Below, piece by piece: positions 50,901 to 61,146 of a DNA stretch of 64,000 nt. A program made the position numbers and the translations under genes. Source of the DNA: Carex sylvatica. Taxonomy: Eukaryota > Streptophyta > Magnoliopsida > Poales > Cyperaceae. The stretch spans positions 186,001 through 250,000 of the forward strand of contig CAXKVR010000028.1 of the NCBI GenBank assembly GCA_964058845.1. The letters are read 5' to 3'. Position 1 is the first letter of the stretch; each line of letters starts with the position of its first letter. A model generated the notes under the pieces. The model made no database searches. It saw only the letters and a program-made list of their open reading frames with translations, and had not been told where the DNA came from.

Positions 50901-52786
50901 AAGAGTATTAAATAATTTGGTGGCTTGACCTCCAATCTTTACTCAATAAAAAAAAAAAAACCTAGATCCAAGAATCAGGCTTATAATAAAGGGAAGGTAG
51001 AACATCTACATAATTTTGTAGATCAAATCCAAGTGGCCCTGCACAGAAAATCAACGCTTCAATTGCATAATTTATAAATTTGGACGCAATTAATCATGTA
51101 TGGTCTCTACTCTCTAGTGTCACGTTGCAAATAAAGATTTCAAAGAAAAATAAATCGAGTAATGAAGTATACAAGGGTTAATTTTTGGTATACCCCGAAG
51201 ACTTCTCTAATTTTCTATATACTCCTCAACTCTTGAATATGTCTTATTTGTCTTTGAACTCTTAAAATTCTTTCATTTTTACCCATTAAACATTATATTA
51301 TGAAATTAACCATAGTTACATCTCTGATTAAAATACCCTTCAAAAAAAGTTGATTGATCCCTGTTTTCTAGCGCTGCTCGTATTTCCTTCGCCTTCTATT
51401 TTTCTCCTTTTACATTTTTGACTGCTCTAGCTTGTTCTCTTCTCCATTAAGTTATTTTTATTGCTCTACAGTACGGTGTAAAGAAAAAAACTTTTCGTTC
51501 ACCTACTTGGTCTGGTTCGATTATGATTAGTCTCTACAGCATGGTAGCCTCCAACTACTAAAAACGCTTAGGGTTTACTAATCGCCAATTTTTCTTTACT
51601 GATGGGGATACTTTCAAATTTATTTTGTTGCAATGAAATAATTTGCTTTGGGGACATGGCCCCACATTATTGATCATTGAAAGAAGTAGTGTAGCCATGA
51701 TTAATGAGTTATTTATGCCGCGGTTGAGAATATTTGTGAAGCATTGGTTCAAAATATTAGTACCGAGACTTAAAATTTGTAATTATTCTTTTTTGTTAGA
51801 CTTAGAATTTGTAGTTATTCTTTTTTGTTTTATTTAATTTTTTGGTTGTTTACTAGGACTGAATTGTTCTGGGTGTGTCAGTTGTATTAGGCTTTTGAAA
51901 TAAAAAAGATTCAAAATTTCATAAAATCAATACAACTTTGTATATTTCATTTTTTGTTCCATGTAAGTTTATAATCACCATGAAAGAAATTGAAGTTCAC
52001 ATTCTAGTTTGATTTTTAATCAGCAAAAATGAAATCAATGATAATTTATGCCATATAAGCAATATGTCATAAAAATGATTATTATCAAGAGTCAGAATTG
52101 AAGTTTCATTCAGCATTTTATTACTAAGGACATCCATGTACCAGGAATTTTACTATGTTGCTCATGATTTTAACTTCAGAGTTTTTCAATTTTGCAACAG
52201 TGTATATGAGTGTTTTATCAGGGAAAGAGACGACCTTGATCTTTTCGCCTCGTATGTGATCAATCATCCACCTAAAATTCTCTCTCACACAACAAATGCT
52301 TCTCTTGCAAGAACAAATAAACAGATAATATTATATCAAATGAAATATCATATCTCGTTCTGTCACTGCTCAGAAACCAAATTGTATACTAGAAGATAAT
52401 TATCCAAAAAATATGCATTCAATAAGTTATAGGTACATACCTGTATCAGAAAGTATGTACTGAAGATACTTTAGTGGTTGGTCAGAGGGCCCACACTAGT
52501 ATTTTACAAGTTAAGTATTTATGTATCATTGCACGCAGTACTCACGGAATATGATTCTTTCTATATCTTTAATGGGATCTGTTTAATTAGAGAGCTCACA
52601 CAAAGGTACAATAGGAAAAGATAAAATCTGACAATGATTAATTAATTCAATGGGTAAATAAGAAAAGATGAAGAGAGTTAAAGAATTTATTAGATATAAT
52701 ACAGACTGCAAGGGTAAATATAAAACTGAAGAAGTATATAGGGGTAAATAAGAAATTAACCCAATATACAAAACCCCAACCTCATT

Positions 52787-52988
52787 GAGAACAGCTTGGG
52801 TCCCATAGCCATTGGACCCAAAGTGGTTCCAATGGATTCGCTCACCACCAGATCTGCTTTAGGATTCATGCACACGAGTTTTAAAGCATACGTAAAAGTG
52901 CGTGCACGAATCCTAAAACAGATCCGGTGGTGAGCGAACCCATTGAAACCACTTTGGGTCCAATGGCCATCGGACCCAAGCTGCTCTA
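52787..52988. mobile_element. Near-perfect hairpin MITE with perfect 9-bp TSD
   Basis: AACCTCATT at 52778-52786 and 52989-52997. The 90-bp arms are almost perfect inverse copies (CAGCTTGGGTCC..., ACCACCAGATCTGCTTTAGG and their inverses). It ends 13 bp beyond the inferred end of SCPL exon 2, inside intron 2. Confidence 0.88.
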
Positions 52989-53612
52989 AACCTCATTATG
53001 TCATCATACCTATCTCAATGGCCAATCCTAAGAGAGAGGAAAAACCGGGCCCACCTGTCAGCCATAGTAATAGAGGATCCTCCTCTGGATTTCTCTCTGA
53101 TTCAACGAAGTAGTAGAAAAGTTCCACCCCTTTTTCTCCATCCACCTCCAAGAAGCTGTTCAAGTGTTTAGTACCCTCGAGTTTCATCAATCAAATGTTG
53201 ATTGATTCAGGGCCAAAAATTCAAACAAATTATAATACAAAGTTTGGACAACATTTAAATAATCTGACATAATACAACATGCATAATGCCTCAGAACTCA
53301 GAAGTCAGAAGGTTATCTCAGTTTCGACATTTTTTTTATTTTTTTTTAAAAGTTCATATGCACCAAAGAAATTCCCAAGCAATATACTTCTTGTATCAAG
53401 TTTCTCTTTACCTTTTTTAAGATAAAAGGGGAAACAAAAAGAGGTGAGAAGAGTGTGTACCCGGTTTCTAAAGCAAATGGCAACAGGCCATCGAACTCCG
53501 GGAGGTTGTCGATTTGCTTCCAAGCCGAGACTAACTGCCATGGAGAGTAACACAGCACAAACATAAGAGAAAGTAGAAAACATTTGTTGGTTGCTTGTGG
53601 TGAATATGCCAT

Positions 53613-54033
53613 TTCCCCAGGCTTGATTAATCCACATCCTCTCTCTCTTTTATGGATTGCTTTTTTTCTCTGAGTTTCATTAATTTGTGGAAAGATGGTC
53701 AATTCCCATTTACATAAATATATGCATTACCAATTGTGCCGTGCATTTCTTTGCTCTCCCTTTATTTCTTAATCGATTCATTAACTTTCTTCAGTTGAAA
53801 GAAACTAGACCAAGAGAAGTATGTATCATTCTTTTTAGGTGAAAAGACTTAAATTTTTATAAAAAAAAAAAGTAAGTTTTTTTTAAAATGAAAGGTAAAC
53901 GTCTAGCTTACTAGTTTCTTTCAAATCCTTGTGTGTATATTACGGATAATTTTTTTACTCTGTGGGTTTCGAATCTATGATCTCTTACATGGAAGCTATA
54001 AAAAAGAAAGCTATTTTATGTATAATTTATTTT
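53613..54033. other. 5' flank of the SCPL pseudogene; nothing else recognised
   Basis: AT-rich, with T-runs. Part of it (around 53840) resembles sequence at 55140-55170. Confidence 0.4.
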
Positions 54034-55134
54034 GAGCAAAGTTAGGGTGTGATGTGTTCACCAAGAGAGTTTGATGAGCACAACTCCAAAAATATATCAG
54101 ATTGATTTCTAATGACGAATTCAAACCATTAAAATTCATGTATTTCATGAGTGATGCATGTACATGCAAAATTTTAAAAGTTTCGATTTTATTTGCTACA
54201 AGCTCAAGCAGTCAAAAAATGATAAAAATTGAATATATAAAACTAACTTATAAATTTACTTATAAAAGGTTAATTTCTTTGACAGCTTGAAATCAATCCG
54301 ATATATGCATCACTCATGAAGTACATGGATTTTAACGGTTTGGATTCGGTATTTGAAGTCGATCCGATATACTTAGGGGTGTACAACGGGCGAGTCGATG
54401 ATATTTGATTAAAATTTGAATCCAACCCGATTACACCGGGTTAAAAAAAATTATTTATTTGACCCACCCATAACCCAACCCAACCCATCTATTTTTTATA
54501 TAGGAGTTATTACGGGTTATACGGGTTAGACGGGTTATAATTTTGATCTAAAATCTAGTATATATTTTTTTTACTATTTTTATTAAAACTAGCTACAAAT
54601 AAAAGTGACAAACATAAATAAAATAAAAATAATTTAGCATATAACATCCATAACAAAAAAAAAACATATCCAGAATGTAACATCCTAACAAAAAAAAAAA
54701 TAGCGACATATAACAATTGCATATAAAATCCATGAAATAAAAAAACATAACAATTCAAATTCAAATTAAACTTAAAACTCTTAAATATCTTCAGAGCTCC
54801 AACATTGAGTATAAATAAATAGTGCTTTAAACATGAGGGGAGGAGTAAATAGAAAGAGAAGTTTTGTAAAAATATAAAAACTTGGATTTGAGACCGGGTC
54901 CGGGTATAAACGGGTTATTAAGGACAAATTCATGATCCGACCCAGAGTAACGGGTTTGTCTAAATCCAACCCGTACCCGACCCAGTAACATCTCAACCCG
55001 GTAAAATATGGATCGGGTCGGATGGGTCAGACGAGTCGGGTGGGTCGATAGTATTTTTGTACATCCCTAGATATACTTTTGGAGTTGTGCTCACCAAATT
55101 CTTTTAGTGAGCACATCACACTCTAGCTTTGCTC
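54034..55134. mobile_element. Palindromic MITE split by a nested hAT element
   Basis: The ends GAGCAAAGTTAGGGTGTGAT and, inverted, GAGCAAAGCTAGAGTGTGAT match over nearly 30 bp. TTATTTT borders both sides. Without the insert it is about 400 bp and matches the elements at 44124-44526 and 6690-7025. Confidence 0.75.
54374..55069. mobile_element. hAT-type element with perfect 8-bp TSD, nested
   Basis: Ends TAGGGGTGTACAA and TTGTACATCCCTA. GATATACT at 54366-54373 and 55070-55077. Subterminal arrays of ACCCGA/CGGGTT words. No transposase. Confidence 0.88.
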
Positions 55135-55485
55135 TTATTTTTAGAGGAAAAGACTTAAATTTTTACAAAAGAAAATAAGAAGTTATTTTTGACAATTTTC
55201 ATAATTTTGTTGCAAAAATTTGAAATTGTCAAAAAACAATAATGCACGTATGTATCCATTGTACTATAAAATTGAGGTCGAAACCCCAAATTGAATGAGA
55301 AGAAAACTAACAGATGATTTTCAGTCAATGCAAGTAATAATGTCCAAGGGAAAGTCAAGCGGACCGGATAATCTTCCGGCGGAATTTTATCAGATTTTTC
55401 GGCCCACGATGAAAGATGATATCTTGGATCTGGTCAGAATTTGTGCTAAGGGAATGGTATCTCCGAAAAAGGATTTAAACAAAGC

Positions 55486-55780
55486 GAATTTGTGCTAACG
55501 AAATTTTATCTGATTTAAACAACGAGAATTTGTGCTAACGGAATTTTATCGTGATTAACGTGAAAGATAATTTGTGCTAATGGAATGGTATCCTCAAAAA
55601 AGAGAATTTCCTCTACCAAGTTTTCAAAACAAAAAAAAAAAAAACAAAGAGAATTTGTGCTAACGGAATTTTATCAGATTTAAACGAAGAGAATTTGTGC
55701 TAGCGGAATTTTATCGTGATTAACGTAAAAGAGAATTTATGCTAACGGAATTTTATCAGATTTAAACAAAGCCTCGATAA
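55486..55780. repeat. Tandem array grown from LINE coding sequence
   Basis: About six copies, 40-75 bp apart, of a unit combining AATTTGTGCTAACGGAATTT and TATCAGATTTAAAC. Both halves occur once each in the LINE just upstream (55376-55395 and 55437-55460). Confidence 0.75.
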
Positions 55781-56804
55781 CTCTATCCCAAAAAAGAGAA
55801 ATCCAAAGGAGTCTCAGAATAGAGGCTAATTAGCGTGATTAACGTGATTGTGAAGTATGTACAAAATTACTGACAAACATACTTCAAAAGCACTTAACAC
55901 ACCTAATTGCCCCCCCAAACCAGTACGTTTTTGTTAAATGAAGATCTCTAATAAATTCGTTCCTTTCGGCAAGAGAGTTTTTGGCATTTTGTACTAAGAA
56001 AAAAATATCGACGGTAATATACAAGGTTGACTTTATAAAGACATTCAATTCAATAGATTGGTGCTTCCTAACCAATCTATTAGTTGAAAGGGGCTTCCCT
56101 CCAATATGAACAACGGTAGTACTAAATATACTCCAAACATCTTCCTCTGTAGTCAAGGTTAATTGCACCCATACAAGGTCTTTCTTCCACCAGAGGGGAC
56201 TCAAACCTGTGTAACAACCAAACACTCAATTCACAAGAGGTCTATCTAACCCCGCTTGCAATTTTGTATGTGGATGACACTTTAATTATTTCTGAGACCC
56301 ACCCAAAAACATTGAATCTTATCACACGGATGCTCAAGAACTTCTCTAAGCTGAGTGGCCTTAAACTGAATAAGAGGAACAATACCTTTGTATCAATCCA
56401 ATATCTGGGGTTGCCCCTTACTGTTAAAAAAAGCCAAGGAAGCTGTTCCAACCAATGTTGGAGGCAGTGCAGAATAAAATGGAGAGTTGGATGTCAAATT
56501 TTCTGTCTTATGGCGATGGGATCACGCTAATTAAAGTTGTTCTACCGATCATGCCGCTACGTACATTTTATGCAGACGCTGAAGTTCTGGTGGAGTAAAT
56601 CAGACAGATAGACAAAATGAGCGAAATTTCCTTTGAAAATGAAATGACACGTGTAAAAGGATAAACTGCTTAGTCAAATGAGAGAAAGTGTGTGCCTCCA
56701 AGTCAAACGAGAACTTGGAATTGAATATTTACAGTTATATAACGATGCACTATTAACCAAATAGATTCGGACGATTGAGAAATACCCATAAGGCTTCTGG
56801 TAGG

Positions 56805-57227
56805 CAGGGGCGAATCTATTGTAGCACAGGGGGCAGCTGCCTTCCCTCTTTTCCCTCACCTCCTTTATCTGAATTTCGAGTTTTAGTGATTATTTATTGG
56901 TACCGATCGATTTTGCTCTTCTTTAGAAATTTTTTTGTTTTCCTATGAATGTTTGATTTGTAATTCGGGTTAAATTTAGTGTTAAAATTAAAATAAATTT
57001 CTTGAATTATTATTGGTAATATTAATTATAAGTTATAGGATTAGAGATTATAAGTCATGGTATTGAAAAATACAAGTCAAATTTTTTTTTTATTGAGTAT
57101 CTAATTAGTTAATGGGTTTTAATCCGACAAGCTATTTAAACCCGATTCAATATTGCGCCTCCCCCCCCCCCCCCCTCCACCTCCCACACACACACGCGCG
57201 CACATGAAAATCCTGAGTTCGCTCCTG
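56805..57227. mobile_element. 423-bp hAT-type element with perfect 8-bp TSD
   Basis: Ends CAGGGGCGAATCT and TTCGCTCCTG, classic hAT form. CTGGTAGG at 56797-56804 and 57228-57235. Inside is a poly-C and (CA)n stretch near 57160-57200. Inserted in the LINE. Confidence 0.88.
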
Positions 57228-57434
57228 CTGGTAGGGATATTAAGGTCTCTTTTTCCATTAAGGATCTAGCAAGTTAGGTGCATTTTTACACTTGCTCGGT
57301 ATTGAGAGTTATTGGATTGGAATGACGATGGAGCGCATCGGGTTGCTTCTCGTGCTCCTCAGCTTATAAAATGATGAATTGGAGAGGAGTGTCATCTCTC
57401 TTGGGAGAGAGGCTTTGGAAGATCAAAGTATCCA

Positions 57435-57986
57435 CAGGGGCGGATCTTAAGCCAATTAAAAGGTGGCTAAGTCACCCCTATGATTTTAAAATATTAGTTA
57501 TATATACTAAGATTATATTATATATATTTTTCTATAATTTTTGCACATCGCAACTCTTATGAAGAGATGATTGATTTGTTTTTTAAAATGAATTGGAGAT
57601 TGATGCTTTCTAGGATTTCAGATTTAATTAAGGAGATTTCTTTCTTTCAATGACATTTAATGTTTTTATTTCAATTCTTTGTTCGTTGACAACTTTTCAA
57701 ATTCGAAAATTAAAAAATTTCTTCATTTTTTTTAAATTGTTGGTGCGGAAATTAAAAAGTCAAGAGTACATATGGAAAGCAAAATTCATGGAAGCAAAGT
57801 AGCAAACATATTGCATAATTATTTTTCAAATTTTATCTTAAAGCCCTATACATTTGTCATATTACATAGAGAGGACTATTATGTATAAAAATATATATTT
57901 TACTCAAACTTCTATATACTTGATAAAAAATAATTGAAATGACATGGAGGCTTAGCACCCCCAAATTCTATTATGTTCCGCCACTG
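57435..57986. mobile_element. hAT-type element, no clear TSD
   Basis: Left end CAGGGGCGGATCTTAAG; inverted right end CAGTGGCGGAACATAATAG. AT-rich, non-coding interior. The flanking octamers do not match, so one end may be displaced by a deletion or recombination. Confidence 0.6.
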
Positions 57987-58650
57987 AGAACTTGAATCCT
58001 CCTCACTTTCAAAAGAGCAAAAATAATAAAATGATAAGGGCGTAAACGGTTTAGATTGGTTGGAATTCATTAAGATCATCAATCCGATCAATTATAATCG
58101 GATTAAAAAATTCTCAATCCATAATTAACCAATTAAGAGAAATATCATTCCTTCCGAGTTATATGCTAGTCAGATTTCGTGGATTCGACAAATTTCATTT
58201 AAGAAAAATATTTTTGAAAAATCACATAAGTATCAGTAATTTACTAATTTATAATCTGGAAACTGTATAAAAGTATAGCATACTTTAACTAGCAATAACA
58301 TAATTTTTTGTATTAAAAATTAAAATAATAACATCAACTTTATTTCTATGGTTCTATACTGCTATTGTTATAGTTATATCTAAATAGTTAAAGAAGAAAA
58401 ATATTGTACGACGGCGGGTTGGGTATTGCTCAATTTTTTTTAAAATTCGTATTTAAAATATATTAGTCTGATCAATTAAAATTCAATTATTATATAACTA
58501 ACTAAATTTATATTTTATAATTTTTCGAATCAGATCGATCGAGCAAGCGTTGAACGATACCACCTAATTCGGCTCCGCAAAGCCCATATCGGCCCAATAC
58601 GGCGATACGTAAAACTAGCAACACGAATCATTATTCCAAAATCCAAAGGG

Positions 58651-60139
58651 CCTGTTCGGTTGAATGAGAATAGAAGAATTGAGTGGAATTAGAGCTCTAT
58701 TCCTACCGAACAGTTATGGAATTGACAAGATTAGAAAGGATGAAATAGAGTACTTTTCTCCACTTTTTAATTCCAGGGGAGACATGGAATTGAGAATTGA
58801 GGTGGAATAGAGAATTGAGGAGATTATTTTACTATTATTTGTGCTGACGTGGCATTCTTCCTTTCAATTCTATTCAATCCATTCTTTAATTTACGGAAGG
58901 AGATCACCTGCTTCCCAGAGTGCAGGAATTTTCTGCCCCCTCAATCCTTGAAATGTAGGACCGATCGCTGGAATGTAGGACCGGTCACTGTTAAAGGAGA
59001 CTGGTCACATTTAATTTTTGAACTGGAGGCTCACCAACAGTGACTCTAGGGGCAGAAATTTTCTGTCCCTAGTGAGGCAGAGAATTCGGTTCCTTAATTT
59101 GCACGCTACCAGAGGAGAGAGAGGGTTTCTTCTCCATCTAATTTTAACTCTCATCTCCGGCGATTCTTTTGAGCAAACAACAAATCTAATGCTAGGAGAG
59201 TACTATACTCGATTTTCTCTTTTAAATGAGTTCCATAATGCCTTGGTTTAGTCGGAGTCGCCTTCTTGACATTTTCATGAAGAAGTTCAAGACGGACATC
59301 AATGGCTTCTTAACCACGAGATACAAGCTTGCTTGTATGTCCATCTCTTTCTCCTTGTCACACATCTTGCCTTCTCTAAAGAATATGCTCTGTCCTACGC
59401 ACGAGTTCAGATTGGTAAAGATTCTCATCGAGTGAACTCCGTTTTTACATTTTGTAAATTTATATTTGATTGAAGTTTGTTTTATTTGTTTCCTCTTCCT
59501 AGCTAATTTCTTCAATCAGCTCATGTTCATTGCTATTTGTAATGTTTCTTTGCAAATTTATATTTTCATTTCTATCTTCAATTTACAGTTCAGTTTATGA
59601 AAACTTATTATAGCTAGTTTATTTATTTCTTCTATGCCAGTTTAGAAGAAATAGATAGTAAACAGTAAACTAAAATAAACTTCAATATTTAGTTTTATTA
59701 AACACTAGATATCTTCTAACAATATATTTCTTCAATGTTTAGCTTTTTTTTTATTAAACAATAGATATGCTAGTTTTATTTAATGCAAATAGATATTAAA
59801 TATTTTAAGAGGATTGAACAAATAAAACATAAAACTAGCTAGAAGAAGTTAACAGTATAGTTTAATTTTATAAATTTACTTATCACATTTCGCTGTTAGT
59901 ATTTTGTTGAATATGCATTTTGTTTATCTGTTAATATTCATCGTTATGAAGCATTAATCAAAAGTCAAAACTCAACAAAATCACAAGTTATTTCCTATTA
60001 TTTTATATTTTAAATGAATGTCTACTTTCATTATTTTAATTATTGAGTCTACCAACATGTTTGAAATAGATTAAAAAATAATTAATTCTCAATTCCACAA
60101 TTCCTCTATTTTCTGGTTATTCCTTACCTTGCCGAACAG
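58651..60139. mobile_element. Possible 1.5 kb TIR element with an exon-like insert
   Basis: CTGTTCGG at the left and CCGAACAG at the right, with GAATAGA/AATTGAG and CAATTCC/CTCTATT words on the inner sides. A 58-codon open block at about 59238-59417 (SRLLDIFMKKFKTDINGFL, YKLACMSISFSLSHILPSL) ends at a good donor, GATTG then GTAAAG. The family of that block is not recognised. No target duplication was confirmed. Confidence 0.35.
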
Positions 60140-60599
60140 AATAGAATCCTCATATTTGATTTGATTGGGTTGCGTCTTGCGGTCCCGTGAAATGTGCTAC
60201 TTGTAGATTGGCTCAACAGTCACCGACTCACTCGAATTAATATACACCTGGTCTATTAATCTTCTTATGCTGTACAGATGCGTGGGCTCGCGATTCCATG
60301 TACTCTTCTCTCGACGCGACCTGATCTCATCCTTATGGACCCCACGCCACTACCAACCATATTACTCCGTCCGATTTTGATCCAACGATTCTGATAAAAA
60401 TAACGGCTGTATTCGACGGGCTTATTCTTGGTCACTGAAGAAACCGTTAGATGATTATCTGACGGTCTGGACTCCGTTCTTGGCGAGTTCGGACTGGTTC
60501 AAGCTTCGTTCCGTGCTCGCGTCTAGACCTTTAAATTAGATGTTAAAAGCCGGACTAGTGACATGTGGCAGACCATTTGACGTAATAAGTGCCCCAAGA

Positions 60600-61146
60600 T
60601 CGAAAAGGCCACTAACGGCTCCCCACGTCAGCTATTGTCTATTTGTAGACCGGGTTCATCATGTAATTTATCGTCAAACAAGTATTTTGTCGTACCCTTT
60701 TATAATTTCTTTCTTCCCAGAAATTAACCTTTTTCCCTTTAGCCACCGAACAGGATTTTCTTTTATGTTCGTCTCTATTTTTGTACCAATTTGTCAGACA
60801 AGCTACAACAACTTAACTTCTTTTTCTTCGCTGAATTCTTACAATTTGGGGCAAGTTTTCGAAAACCCTGCGGGTTCTCCTGCACAGGTAATTCCCTCAT
60901 TCAATTATAGTTCCTGTTTTGATTCGGATCAGTCTCCGTTTTGATTGAGCTATTGTACAATTATGGAGGAAATTTAGGGTTTTTGCTTTCTATTTGACGT
61001 TTTTCAAGTTCTTGATTCGTGCGGTTTGGGTTTTTTCCCCAGGTCTTGGGCGTACAATTGATGCATTGGCGCTCCGCTTGATCTTTACTTCCCCTGTCTG
61101 AAACCCTAATACGATCATGCTTTAGGGTTTTCTGGGGCCAATCGAG
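60600..61146 (+). other. 5' leader and leader intron of the ASHH2-like gene
   Basis: CT-rich leader with donor at 60897/60898 (GCACAG then GTAATT) and acceptor at 61042/61043 (TTCCCCAG then GTCTTG). The main ATG follows at 61147. Transcription start not determined. Confidence 0.5.

Larger units (their letters stand above)
45690..53612 (-). pseudogene. Serine carboxypeptidase-like pseudogene, exons 1-8
   Basis: Blocks in order on the - strand: exon 1 53612-53461 (signal peptide, then LPEFDGLLPFALETG); exon 2 53155-53010 ([20 protein letters not shown] and LTGGPG); exon 3 51038-50962 (GPLGFDLQNY); exon 4 about 49137-49023 (VIFVYSPVGTGFSYSRTTEG); exon 5 about 48711-48587 (WLEEYPQF, GSSYSGMIIP with the nucleophile Ser); exon 6 about 48233-48126 (KGYLVGNPMTD); exon 7 47789-47709 (SGNYTNPSNIHCAKYL); exon 8 47222-45690 (ILEPSC), interrupted by a Copia element. 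Normally secreted or vacuolar peptidases or acyltransferases. Damage: TAG at the end of exon 3, TAG in exon 5, a phase problem at exon 4, the Copia insertion, and the 3' exons inverted (43564-44850). Phe replaces the usual Cys after GGPG. Confidence 0.85.
55300..57434 (+). pseudogene. Degenerate L1-type LINE reverse transcriptase
   Basis: Fragments in order: GKSSGPDNLPAEFYQIF (RT start, 55350-55400), SFLSARELLAFCTKKKISTV and YKVDFIKTFNSIDWCFL (about 55945-56070), FFHQRGLKPV (about 56190), YVDDTLII (the YxDD catalytic box, 56266-56290), KLSGLKLN, YLGLPL, GDGITLIKVVLP (about 56515). Downstream LINE-like sequence resumes after the hAT insertion at 56805-57227. Frames change and stops are frequent. 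No 5' ORF or poly-A end was located. Confidence 0.78.

Noticed and set aside
53305..53702. Separate gene on the - strand
   Set aside because: It is exon 1 of the SCPL pseudogene read through into its intron.
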